Shown piece after piece: positions 10,167 through 18,834 of a DNA stretch of 64,000 nucleotides; position 1 is the first letter of the stretch; each line of letters begins with the position of its first letter. A model generated the notes under the pieces. It was not told the DNA's origin. It ran no database searches and saw nothing but the letters and a program-made list of their open reading frames with translations. The translations under genes were made by a program, and so were the position numbers. Origin of the DNA: CAZPUS01 sp964589825 (GTDB lineage: Bacteria > Fibrobacterota > Chitinivibrionia > Chitinivibrionales > WJKA01); the NCBI GenBank assembly GCA_964589825.1, contig CAZPUS010000002.1:62001-126000 (forward strand), written 5' to 3'.

Positions 10167-12299
10167 TTAAAAAGCGTCTTTGAGTAATGCGGTTATTTCT
10201 TTTTTCAGTGGAGTGTCTTTCTGAGATGCCGAAAGCGCGGTTTGCAGATGAGAACGGGCTTTTTCATTCTTTTGTTTATACAGGTAAAGCTTTGCGAGGA
10301 TCATATGAATATGAGGATTTTCTTCAGGAGCCATATCCCGGGCCTTTTGGGCCAGTTTGATCGCCATATCCCATTCCCCCCGGTTGTTTTCTCTGAGGTT
10401 ATGCAATATGGCATTGGCCCAGCCAAGATATCCATTTAAGTGATCCGGATATGTTTTTACGATGTCCCGGTACTTTATGGTTGCCACCTGGTACCATTCA
10501 AGATGAAGATAGGTCCGGGCGATTTTAAGAAGGATAGATGGATCCTGCGGTGCATATTCGAGATACTTTTCGAGTCGGGACACCGCTGTTTTATACCGTT
10601 TCTGTTTCCATAATACGTCACAGAGCGACAGCAAAGCCTGCTTGTTGGTTGGTTCTTTATTGAGGATACTTTCGTAGTATTCGATTGCCCGGTCGTAACG
10701 TCCCAGCCTGAGTGCGGTTTGAGCGCAATACATCGTTATTTCGGTGTTTCCCGGCTGCATGGAATGAAGTTTGAGGAAATACTCGCGCGCCTTTTCCGGC
10801 TTAGCCGCTCTGGTGTAGGCGAGCGCAAGATTATACAGGATTTTCCAGCTCGATTCGCCTTTTTTCAAGGCTTTTCTGTACAGTGTTATCGCCTTTGCGG
10901 TTTTGTTATCCCGCATGTAAAGGTTGGCTCTGTTAGTGAGCGCGCTTGCAAGGTCTTTTTGCGCGATTCTACGAAACAGACTGTCTGCAGTGGTAGTATC
11001 TCCGCTTTTAAGCGTTGCGACTGCAAGGTTGATCAGCGTGTGTGCCTGATCGTCATCGTGTGTTGCTGCCTGTGAAAAAGCTGCGAGGGCCTTATCATAC
11101 CATTCGAGTTCAAAATAGGTGTGTCCCAGGCTGTTGAGTACAGCACTGTGGCCGGGAGCTCTGTCACGGGCCTGTTCGAGGATGCTGAGTGATTCCATCA
11201 GATCGCCTTCGCGTCTGTAAGCATTTCCCAGTTGCAAATAGTAAGGGATGTAATCCGGACGACGGGAGATCAGGTTGCGCAGCAGCTCGTATGCATAGGC
11301 ATAGTTTTGCTGTCGTACCGAAAGCCTGGCAAGCAATGCCTGTGTTTCCAAAACCGAAGGACCGAGATTGAGTGCACGGGTCAGTGCGATGTTTGCCCTG
11401 TCGAAGTTGCCGCGATAAAGATGGTATCTGGCAATTGCGGTGAGTCCTTCAGCAGAGGCATCGAGCGCCTGTTGACGTGAGTGCATAAAGGACTCGGCAG
11501 CTGACAGCTTATGAGACCGCACCAGAAAAGAGAGATACTCGCTGTAGACGATATCGCCTGCGTCAGGACACGACATCGCTTTTTTAATATAGATACCGGA
11601 AGAATCGAAATAGCCGCTTCTTTTATAAATCTGCGAAAGATGAAGATACGGGCGTGAAAAGCGGGGGTTATCACCTGATGCAGTGTAATACGCAGTCAGT
11701 GCGGCGCTGTACCGGCGTCGCATTTCATGGTAGAGCCCCATTGTGTATGCTTTCCAGGCGTTATCGGCTGTTACGGCAGCACCGGAAAGAGACGATGCAC
11801 CCATTGCAAGAGTGGAGGTCACACGTTCTCCGAGACGCTTCATAATCAGGGTGAAATCGCGGAGCCGCCCTTTTGCGGTAAATGTTTCTTTGGTAAGCCT
11901 GTTATCGGTAAATCGGGCAAGCTTCAATCTGAAAAACAGCGTGTCGTTTTGTATACGAAAGTTTGCGCCTATAGCCGCATTCCAGAGCCATCGTTCCCTG
12001 TGGGCAAGCAAAAGGCTGTCGTGATCCATACGCCATGCGGAGGAATCGACACGGAAAAGAAATTCGGGATTCCAGACCTGACAATTTTTTGTCTCGCGAA
12101 GATAGTGAAAAAGGTATTCGCTGAATGCGCTTTCAAGCCATACGTGCGCATCAGTTTTAATGGCACCCTGTGCAGGGAAAAGGGCAATACTCGTTCGAGA
12201 ATGGGCCATTCCCGCACACATAATGCATACAGCGTACCACGCGGCAAAGAGCGTTAAAAAAGGGTTTGTGTGGCGAAGTGGTACCCGGGATGAGTCCAT
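10167..12299 (-). CDS. Exported TPR-repeat protein (710 aa)
   Basis: An N-terminal hydrophobic segment (PFLTLFAAWYAVCIMCAGMAHS, residues about 13-34) looks like a signal peptide. Residues 36-165 form an alpha/beta region resembling the N-terminal domains that precede TPRs in secreted or FlgO/TolB-like proteins. From about residue 180 to the end there are at least twelve TPR units, for example YLQLGNAYRREGDLMESLS and LINLAVATLKSGDTTTADS. It is first of the three-gene minus-strand cluster. No enzymatic motif is visible. A scaffolding role with the two downstream exported proteins is inference from gene order. A PIR-1 palindrome begins 22 bases upstream of the start codon. Confidence 0.82.
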   Translation of the reverse strand: MDSSRVPLRHTNPFLTLFAAWYAVCIMCAGMAHSRTSIALFPAQGAIKTDAHVWLESAFSEYLFHYLRETKNCQVWNPEFLFRVDSSAWRMDHDSLLLAHRERWLWNAAIGANFRIQNDTLFFRLKLARFTDNRLTKETFTAKGRLRDFTLIMKRLGERVTSTLAMGASSLSGAAVTADNAWKAYTMGLYHEMRRRYSAALTAYYTASGDNPRFSRPYLHLSQIYKRSGYFDSSGIYIKKAMSCPDAGDIVYSEYLSFLVRSHKLSAAESFMHSRQQALDASAEGLTAIARYHLYRGNFDRANIALTRALNLGPSVLETQALLARLSVRQQNYAYAYELLRNLISRRPDYIPYYLQLGNAYRREGDLMESLSILEQARDRAPGHSAVLNSLGHTYFELEWYDKALAAFSQAATHDDDQAHTLINLAVATLKSGDTTTADSLFRRIAQKDLASALTNRANLYMRDNKTAKAITLYRKALKKGESSWKILYNLALAYTRAAKPEKAREYFLKLHSMQPGNTEITMYCAQTALRLGRYDRAIEYYESILNKEPTNKQALLSLCDVLWKQKRYKTAVSRLEKYLEYAPQDPSILLKIARTYLHLEWYQVATIKYRDIVKTYPDHLNGYLGWANAILHNLRENNRGEWDMAIKLAQKARDMAPEENPHIHMILAKLYLYKQKNEKARSHLQTALSASQKDTPLKKEITALLKDAF

Positions 12300-12321
12300 A
12301 CATTACCATTAATGAGCGTTG

Positions 12322-12486
12322 AACCTAAACGGAGCGGATTTGTATGCGAAACCTGCTGCCATCCGTACTCCTCTTGCGTCCCCGGAAACAACGAGCCTCC
12401 CAACAGGTCCGACGCATCATTGCCGGAACCTCAATAACAGCATCGCTCACCGCATGTTTCATCAAAACAATCGCTCAGTTCAGGTT
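12322..12486 (+). repeat. PIR-1 palindromic intergenic repeat, full copy
   Basis: Left end AACCTAAACGGAGCG, right end CGCTCAGTTCAGGTT. It shares arm sequences with the copies at 35060, 41397, 54036 and 55476, including the CGCTCACCGCA and TTTCATCAAAACAA blocks. The inner arms are more diverged here. It lies between the LOG-like gene (3' end at 12720) and the start of the TPR gene at 12299. The rest of this gap, 12487-12719, shows nothing I can name. Confidence 0.85.
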
Positions 12487-12719
12487 GAAGGAAAAAAGAA
12501 TGTACTGATGAATCTTCGCTGTGGTAAAAGAACAACGATTATACAGATAAAATACATTTTTACCGTCGCATTTGAATAAATAGCAAAGAAGCAGGCGCAA
12601 CGTTTTAGCCGTATCGGTAAACCGATGTCGGATTGATCGAATACATTACGATAGCGTCCAAAGCGACCGGTGTATACAGGCAACAGTATCGGTTCCGGGT
12701 TCTGCGAAGTTCGGGCGTT

Positions 12720-13211
12720 CTATTCCCCCTGTGTTCGGGAGAGTTTCTCACATGCAAGCAGTACCGCATCTTTTGCATTTTGTGCGGGTGTGAGCAGACG
12801 GGGCTCTATCTCACCCGCATTCATAAGCTTCCATGAGCCCGGCAGTGCAATAATCGGTTTGCGCATGTTGAGCGCAAAGCCCATTTCACTCAATGTTCCG
12901 TACGAGCCGGGAAGTGCGATCAGTACATCTGCAGTATTTACGACCAGGATATTTCGTCCGTATCCCATGGCGGTAGGTATCGCGAAATCGACATACGGGT
13001 TGGCATCTTCTTTTTGTGAAGAAGGAAGAATACCGAGGACCGTTCCATTATATTTTTTTGCTCCTTGGGATGCCGCTTCCATAATCCCGCCGAGCCCTCC
13101 GCACACAAGAGCGCATCCATTACGGGCAATTTGTTCGCCGATACCGGCGGCAAGTTCACATACGTCCGGGTTTGCCTGTGAGCCCCCTATTACACCGATA
13201 ACGTCTTTCAT
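12720..13211 (-). CDS. LOG/TIGR00725-family Rossmann protein (SLOG superfamily)
   Basis: The 163-residue protein starts MKDVIGVIGGSQ. The family motif follows: GGLGGIMEAASQGAKK, a close version of the PGGxGTxxE/GGGxxGLM class of nucleotide-binding sites. ALPGSYGTLSEMGFAL (about 112-127) is the conserved PGxxGT-E segment in which the Glu is thought to act in the phosphoribohydrolase of LOG enzymes. The family includes cytokinin riboside 5'-monophosphate phosphoribohydrolases and proteins of unknown function, so the substrate is not assigned. The start at 13211 is chosen because AAAGGAG lies just upstream and because a longer reading would run into the preceding gene, whose stop codon begins one base away (13213). 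The two genes are almost certainly co-transcribed and translationally coupled. Confidence 0.85.
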   Translation of the reverse strand: MKDVIGVIGGSQANPDVCELAAGIGEQIARNGCALVCGGLGGIMEAASQGAKKYNGTVLGILPSSQKEDANPYVDFAIPTAMGYGRNILVVNTADVLIALPGSYGTLSEMGFALNMRKPIIALPGSWKLMNAGEIEPRLLTPAQNAKDAVLLACEKLSRTQGE

Positions 13212-13212
13212 A

Positions 13213-16200
13213 TCATTCTCCTTTAAGGATAATATTTCCGAGAGAATCGAGGTACGTGCGGATGTTTTTGAAATAATATGATGGATAGTTTCCGTCAAGT
13301 ATCTTTTTCCGAAGTTCCAGATAGGCCTGCACTGCATCTGTACCCTGCTTCCGGCGCAGGTCCGGTTCACGCGCATTGACCTCTGTAAAGGTTTCGGTTG
13401 CTTTTTCGCCTTTTCGTGTGTCGCTGCCGCGGCCTTTTTTATGTACCGACAATGACGCTTCGAGCATGCGGGTAAGGAGTTTTTCCTGCTGCTCTTTCAC
13501 CTCTTTATTCGCGGGATCCTGCAGCATCCGTGCAATGCGTTCCGCCTCTTCTTTAAGACGGCGGGCGTGTCGTGCCTTATCCGAACGAGCCTCTTTTTTG
13601 TATTGGCGTGCGAGTTCTTCGAGCTTCTGCGCAATACGTTTTTGTTCTTTTCTGGCCTGTACTCGCATTCCCTCGTTTCCAGGCCGGGCTCCTTTCTTCG
13701 TGCTGGAGGAAGCGGGGGATTTTCCTTGATTCCCTATCCCCTGAGTTCCCTTTTTCATCATATTATTAAGCAGCTGCGAGGTCATGGCATTGAGTGCTGC
13801 CTGAGAGCCGGAAATTTTCTGCATCATACCGGCCGACTGCTGCATTGCCATGGAGCTTTTCTGCATAGAGTCATCGAGTCGGTCGATAAGCACATAAATA
13901 GTGCGTGCAAGCATGTGCAGTGCGGTACGGGATCGCTTGAGGGGGATTGCAGTGCGTGCGTCGGGTCCCTGACCAATTGCGGCGCGTGAACTGTCGACAA
14001 TGTCGAGCGCACGTGAGTGTTGCCCTCTTAGCGTTGACGTAATAAAAGGTGGTAATGCGGAGAGACTATCGATCATTTCCTGATTGGCGGCAAGCGCATT
14101 ACGCAGCGCACTCATTTGCTCTCTGAGGGAGATTTTTACCTCTTGCGTCTCCGCGTGGCTGCCGCCTTCGTTATTATATGAAAGAAAATGTCCGGCTTTT
14201 GAGATCACCTGTTGCTGCCATCTGGAAAGATGTACCGTAGTACGCAGCATCCCGAGAAGGATGGTGCGATCCTGCTGCATTTTGGAAGCCATGGAATGCG
14301 TCATTTGCGCTTCGAGTTGGCTGGAGAGTCCGAGAAGGGAGGCACTCATCCGGTTCATCGTTTCGGCACCCGGATGAGTACTGGCATCGAGTGCATGTTG
14401 TATCCCTGCACGGGCGGAATCGACGCGGTGTTGAGCAGGGAATAGACTGCTTTTTGTGTTCCATTGCGACGATTCATACGCACGAACGCCGGCAAGAAGT
14501 GTGCCGACCGAATCGAGGATACGCTGCTGCGTTTGTCGTGCTGTTGAATCGGCATCGTACGATGCAGGGTTTTGCCGGGCATGTTCTTTTTGTGATGCCG
14601 CCAGATTTTGCGCACGGGACGAGAGTGCGGCGAGGCGCTGTTGCGCTTTCAGTTTTTCGAGGAACTCGAGTGCATGATCGATTTGTTCGGATAATTCAGG
14701 GAGCTGTTGCTGCATGCGGTTAAGGGCCTCGCGCAGATCGCGATGTCCGGGAAGGCTGTCTTTTGAGTGCATATCGAACAGGACCGAGTCACCGAATTCT
14801 TTAGTAATTTCTTCAACCGATTTGCGAAGCTGCTCCATTTTATCAAGCAGTGCTTCATTCAGCGTACCTTCGTTTTTCAGGCGTGTGACACTTTTCTGAA
14901 ATGACTGCAGTGCTTCATTGAGCGAGTCGCGTTGTGAGGTGATTTTGGAGGCGAGATTTTTAATTACCTGTTGTTCATCCCATGAAAGCTTTTTGTTCCA
15001 TTTTTGTTCACGTATCATTCGTGAGAGCTCTTTTTCGATTTGCTCAGTCTCATGTTGCGCCGAAGAGAGTGAACGGTGCAGTGCATCTTCATCCCTGGCC
15101 ATTTTTTCATGCATCTGTGCAAGGGTGGGGAGACGGTACCAGAAGGTGTCGCTGCAGCTGCGGTGTCGGGCCGGCGCATTATCGGTAGCGCATGCGGTAT
15201 AAAAAACAGTGTCGCCGGGATAAATCGTCATTTTGTCAAGATGCCAGAACAGCCGGGAGTGCCATTCGCCGTTCTTTTTTTGTGAGGAAATATTACGGAG
15301 TGCACGTGTGCGGACCGTGGCGGAATCTGCGGTATGATGCCACCAGTGAAGCCGCACCGAAGAAATGCCAAAGTCATCGCCGGCGTTGACGGTAAGTGTT
15401 TCGCTTGCGGGTGAGGAGAGTGTTATGTTGCGTCCCGGTGACGTGATGCGCACCGAGGGCGGCAGGTCTTTTCGAACGTCAATGCGGAATCGGATGTCGG
15501 AGCCCCCGTGCTGTCCGATTGTATCCGTCAGTACGAACCGGTATTCACCCCGTTTACGCAGGGGAATAGTGTCGAGTACCGTATCACCTTGAATCTGCAG
15601 TGATATGGTGTCGCCGTCGGTAAATACCATCCCGGCATCCGAAAGCGGAAAGTGGGATGCGAGTGCGATGCGCACGGGCGAGCCTGCAAACGCGGAAAAC
15701 GATCCCTGTCCCGGTGGCAGCGTATCAGGTGCCAGGCCGGTATACGAAGGCGGATGTACGATTACTGAAAGACGCCGCATTCGGGGGGGCTGCACGACAT
15801 AGAGTGTTTCGGGGTTACTGGTATGAGCTCCGGCGGTAAACCGGTACGCCAGGGAATGGGTAAGTGTATCGGTGCGAAAAGAGAAAGTGCCGTTTGAATC
15901 TGCAAAAAGAAGTCTTGTTTTCTCAACAGGTGAGTTGAGCGAATTCGTGTGAAGGACACCTCTCGAAAAGAATTCTGTGCGCGGGACAAAGCGAAGCGTA
16001 GTGTCGCGGTGTGAGGGTATGCGACACGTTCCGGGAAAGATACGGTAACTGAACGAACCCGAAATAAGCGGTTCCCTCCAGTAACGAAATACCGGCTCAG
16101 AGGTGACGAGAGTAACGAATACGGCTGACGGTATCAGCAGCACCGCAGCAATTGAGGCATTACGCAGTCCCGCAACCGCCACTGTTCGGGGATACATGTC

Positions 16201-16626
16201 AAGTGAAGATTCGGTGTCGGCAATATATCGTGCGGCAAGGGAGCGGGAGGAGTGTGAAGTGCGTTGGTGTAATTGGAGCGCAATGCGCAATCCGGGATGA
16301 TCAAGCCCGGATGCCGTATCGAGCATCGTAGCGATGTGATTCAGGGATGGACGGCGGATAAGGAGTGCATCGAGTACCGCTGCAGTCAGCGCTATTGCGG
16401 TACTAATTACGGTAAGGTCCCAGACAAGGGGCAGGACGGTCCATGGAAATACTGCAAACGCAAGGTGAATGAAAATATGGGCTGCACAGAAACAGACGGC
16501 AATCCACAACCATATCCAGGCGGTGCGCTTGCATATCAGCTTCTTCCTGCAGGAGCGAAGATACCTGGTAAGAGCCTGCGCGGGCACCTGATCCCGGGAG
16601 CCGGTATGTGATTGAGCGGTTGTCAT
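13213..16626 (-). CDS. Large DUF4175-like membrane protein with periplasmic coiled-coil region
   Basis: The 1137-residue protein has two closely spaced hydrophobic segments at about residues 33-90 (IWLWIAVCFCAAHIFIHLAF, then VISTAIALTAAVLDALL). A third lies near 155-175 (IAAVLLIPSAVFVTLVTS). Next come beta-rich, Ig-like sequence to about residue 500, a long Gln/Glu/Leu-rich coiled coil from about 515 to 690, and a Lys/Arg-rich helical tail (KKGARPGN, then KEQQEKLLTRMLEA). This layout fits the DUF4175 family, whose function is unknown. The start at 16626 leaves 248 bases to the DUF4159 gene upstream on the same strand. DUF4175 and DUF4159 genes are often found together near MoxR/DUF58 clusters in other phyla, but no MoxR or DUF58 gene is visible here. 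Confidence 0.75.
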   Translation of the reverse strand: MTTAQSHTGSRDQVPAQALTRYLRSCRKKLICKRTAWIWLWIAVCFCAAHIFIHLAFAVFPWTVLPLVWDLTVISTAIALTAAVLDALLIRRPSLNHIATMLDTASGLDHPGLRIALQLHQRTSHSSRSLAARYIADTESSLDMYPRTVAVAGLRNASIAAVLLIPSAVFVTLVTSEPVFRYWREPLISGSFSYRIFPGTCRIPSHRDTTLRFVPRTEFFSRGVLHTNSLNSPVEKTRLLFADSNGTFSFRTDTLTHSLAYRFTAGAHTSNPETLYVVQPPRMRRLSVIVHPPSYTGLAPDTLPPGQGSFSAFAGSPVRIALASHFPLSDAGMVFTDGDTISLQIQGDTVLDTIPLRKRGEYRFVLTDTIGQHGGSDIRFRIDVRKDLPPSVRITSPGRNITLSSPASETLTVNAGDDFGISSVRLHWWHHTADSATVRTRALRNISSQKKNGEWHSRLFWHLDKMTIYPGDTVFYTACATDNAPARHRSCSDTFWYRLPTLAQMHEKMARDEDALHRSLSSAQHETEQIEKELSRMIREQKWNKKLSWDEQQVIKNLASKITSQRDSLNEALQSFQKSVTRLKNEGTLNEALLDKMEQLRKSVEEITKEFGDSVLFDMHSKDSLPGHRDLREALNRMQQQLPELSEQIDHALEFLEKLKAQQRLAALSSRAQNLAASQKEHARQNPASYDADSTARQTQQRILDSVGTLLAGVRAYESSQWNTKSSLFPAQHRVDSARAGIQHALDASTHPGAETMNRMSASLLGLSSQLEAQMTHSMASKMQQDRTILLGMLRTTVHLSRWQQQVISKAGHFLSYNNEGGSHAETQEVKISLREQMSALRNALAANQEMIDSLSALPPFITSTLRGQHSRALDIVDSSRAAIGQGPDARTAIPLKRSRTALHMLARTIYVLIDRLDDSMQKSSMAMQQSAGMMQKISGSQAALNAMTSQLLNNMMKKGTQGIGNQGKSPASSSTKKGARPGNEGMRVQARKEQKRIAQKLEELARQYKKEARSDKARHARRLKEEAERIARMLQDPANKEVKEQQEKLLTRMLEASLSVHKKGRGSDTRKGEKATETFTEVNAREPDLRRKQGTDAVQAYLELRKKILDGNYPSYYFKNIRTYLDSLGNIILKGE

Positions 16627-16874
16627 TTTTTTTCTATTCTGCAGGAGATAAGTCGGACAATTAGCAGTATAATTAGCAGGGGGCATTCAGTGACGTATGA
16701 AATGGATTCAGGTGTGTTTGTAGCGCATATCGGGTATTCGAGTGCTCTCCACTCCTTATAGTTCGATGCAGCAATTGCAGACGATCGAATACGACACAAC
16801 ACCAAAATACCATAGGAACGCAGCTGTTGTGAGATGACTGTGTGTTATCGGTACCGCAGCGCTTGTCGCGGTTA

Positions 16875-17537
16875 TTATTGTTCGTAGAACCATGTCACGA
16901 TATTTGTACCCATTTTGAGAGCCTGTGCATGGAGATGCGGGGAGACCTTGTGCACACGAAGATTTTCCATGCCGTCGCCGATATCCGCCGAAAAGGTATA
17001 GAGTACGGCAATACGATCGTTATGATAGAGTGCATAGAGCTGTGCAGGTTCGCCGTTGTGTTCATGGATTTTGGGAAGTCCGGGAAGGTCGAATCGGACG
17101 GAAAAGATCGGATGGTCCGAGGACAACGGTTGCAGAGCAGTATTCGGAAAAACCTTTTTTATCTCTCTTCGAAACGATTCGTCCATGCCGAAATTGTCGT
17201 CTGCCCATAAAAAACCACCGCGTGAAAAGTAACGTCGAAGATGTACGACATCGTTTTCGCTGAAACGAATGTTGCCATGTCCCGTCATGTAGATGAACGG
17301 ATGGTGGTAGAGGTCGCGGGAATCGGGCGTTACCGTCGCCACGGTGTCGCACACCGCAAGGCGGGTCGAATCGTGCAGCATCCTGATCAGGTTGGGCAAT
17401 GAGGACCGATCCGCGTACCAGTCGCCGCCCCCTGAGTACTGCAGCCGTGCGAGTGTGAGTTCGCACGCAGAAACGCTGCAAAGATGCACCATACATAAAA
17501 GTGCGATAACAGAGAATGATATACGAAAAGTACCCAT
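16875..17537 (-). CDS. DUF4159-domain exported protein
   Basis: The 220-residue protein begins with a signal peptide (MGTFRISFSVIALLCMVHLC, cleavage near SVSA). The mature part is a DUF4159 domain: LTLARLQYSGGGDWYAD at the start, PFIYMTGHGNIRFSENDV in the middle, then RGGFLWADDNFGMD and a DHPIF strand. The fold resembles class I glutamine amidotransferase-like and ThuA-like proteins, and no activity is established. The ATG at 17537 is preferred because AAGGA sits five bases upstream. The alternative ATG at 17573 would overlap the phosphatase gene. It follows that gene by 13 bases and probably shares its transcript. Confidence 0.85.
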   Translation of the reverse strand: MGTFRISFSVIALLCMVHLCSVSACELTLARLQYSGGGDWYADRSSLPNLIRMLHDSTRLAVCDTVATVTPDSRDLYHHPFIYMTGHGNIRFSENDVVHLRRYFSRGGFLWADDNFGMDESFRREIKKVFPNTALQPLSSDHPIFSVRFDLPGLPKIHEHNGEPAQLYALYHNDRIAVLYTFSADIGDGMENLRVHKVSPHLHAQALKMGTNIVTWFYEQ

Positions 17538-17550
17538 AAGTCCTTGTTTA

Positions 17551-18333
17551 TTACCTCCATCGTACCGATTCAATAATCGAATCGGCTATACCGGGGGCGG
17601 TCGATATGATACCTTCGGAGTCAAGCGTAAGCGCAGATCCGTACTTATCTCTGCATTCTCCCCCCGCCTCTTCCACTATGCATTTTCCTGCCGCGAAATC
17701 CCAGGGAGCGAGTTTGTATTCAAAAAAGGCGTCGAAACGTCCAGTTGCGACCCAGCACAAATCGAGGGCCGCAGAGCCGGTACGACGTATACCGCGGATG
17801 TTGACGGTAAACAGGCGGTGAATGGTATCGATCGTTTTTTTCATCATTTCACCTCTGTCGTAATGAAAGCCGCAGGCGACAATGGCATCCTGGACAGAAT
17901 CTATCGGGGCGCATGTGATCGGACGGCCATTCATGTATGCCCCCTTTCCGCGTGCGGCGGTATACAATTCGTCATGTACAGGATCGTAGACCGCCCCGCA
18001 GATGACTTCTCCACGGTGTGCGAATGCGATAGAGAGGGAAAACACGGGGATGCCGTGTGCATAGTTATTCGTCCCGTCGAGTGGATCGATTATCCAGAGG
18101 TTTTCTGCGCTGGTGTCGGAATCATAGGCCCCTTCCTCTCCGAGGAAACGGTGTGTCGGGTAGCTGCTTCCGATATGCGCAACGATCGCCTTTTCAGCAT
18201 TGATATCCGCCTCTGTCACAAGGTTGTTGGATGCTTTGGTATTTATTGCAACGTTCTGATAGTAATCGAGCACGATTGTGGCCGCCTTGCGTAAGGCCTC
18301 CTCTGCGCTCTGTAGTAACGCCTCGGTTTCCAT
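17551..18333 (-). CDS. suhB: Inositol-1-monophosphatase family protein
   Basis: The 260-residue protein has the full IMPase metal site: GEEG (65-68), WIIDPLDGTNNYAHG (80-94) and WDFAAG (211-216). It should hydrolyse myo-inositol-1-phosphate or a related sugar phosphate with Mg2+ in the cytoplasm. SuhB-type members also act in transcription antitermination in Enterobacteria, which cannot be inferred here. The start at 18333 gives the normal family length. The longer reading frame back to 18459 is translated PIR-1 repeat and is not credible as protein. The repeat copy at 18381-18535 therefore sits about 50 bases upstream of the start, where the promoter or leader should be. Confidence 0.9.
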   Translation of the reverse strand: METEALLQSAEEALRKAATIVLDYYQNVAINTKASNNLVTEADINAEKAIVAHIGSSYPTHRFLGEEGAYDSDTSAENLWIIDPLDGTNNYAHGIPVFSLSIAFAHRGEVICGAVYDPVHDELYTAARGKGAYMNGRPITCAPIDSVQDAIVACGFHYDRGEMMKKTIDTIHRLFTVNIRGIRRTGSAALDLCWVATGRFDAFFEYKLAPWDFAAGKCIVEEAGGECRDKYGSALTLDSEGIISTAPGIADSIIESVRWR

Positions 18334-18380
18334 GGGAGCCTGTCTTTCCGGTGGTAATAATGAAAAAAAGCGATAGCTGG

Positions 18381-18535
18381 AACCTGAATTGAATGATTTT
18401 GCAGGTACAATCGGCGGGGTATCCGCACTGCTCTTTAATTCTGCAAAGCCATGAAACAATACGCAGGGGCCTCATGAGTTTCGAAAATAAAATGGCGGAC
18501 GACTCACCCCATCTTTTATCGGAACAACGGGGCAG
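18381..18535 (+). repeat. PIR-1 palindromic intergenic repeat, full but diverged
   Basis: The left arm is clear: AACCTGAATTGAATGATTTT, then ATCCGCACTGCT. The middle (CCATGAAACAA, then CCTCATGAGTTTCGAAAA) and the right arm (GACTCACCCCATCTTTTATC) are recognisable. The right terminal repeat is degraded (ACAACGGGGCAGT). It lies in the divergent region between suhB and tyrS. Confidence 0.75.
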
Positions 18536-18631
18536 TATCGACAAAAAATAATCTTTTGTATGCAGCTTCGACCGGTAGACAACTGAATCCCTGTGTGCTT
18601 ATGTATGCATAGCGTATTGGTGTATCAAAAA

Positions 18632-18684
18632 TCTGAATAGCGCGGATTGCAGCAGCTTTCATCAAAACAACCGTTCGATTTAGG
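18632..18684 (+). repeat. PIR-1 short derivative
   Basis: A 53-base form: an outer left end (CTGAATAGCG) is joined almost directly to right-arm sequence (GCAGCTTTCATCAAAACAAC, then CGTTCGATTTAGG). The internal hairpin is missing. It lies 97 bases from the full copy in the same gap. Between the two, 18580-18630 has a GTGCTTATGTATGCATAG stretch that may be a PIR-2 remnant. No definite tyrS promoter was identified in 18685-18834. Confidence 0.6.
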
Positions 18685-18834
18685 AAAAAATAGGCACAGC
18701 ATTATTTCTCCGGACAACATTGGTAGAAGGTTTTGGCGAAAATTACACTGCAATGGAAAATAAGAGGCGCGCAGAGGTATTTTTTGGTCAGTGTTTTAAG
18801 AAAGATAGTATGAACTATAGTCAAGGAAACAGAT

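Noticed and set aside
17344..18294. 316-codon plus-strand frame opposite suhB and the DUF4159 gene
   Set aside because: The minus-strand frames carry complete, motif-rich proteins (GEEG, DPLDGT, WDFAAG). The plus-strand translation is Cys/Arg-rich with no family features.
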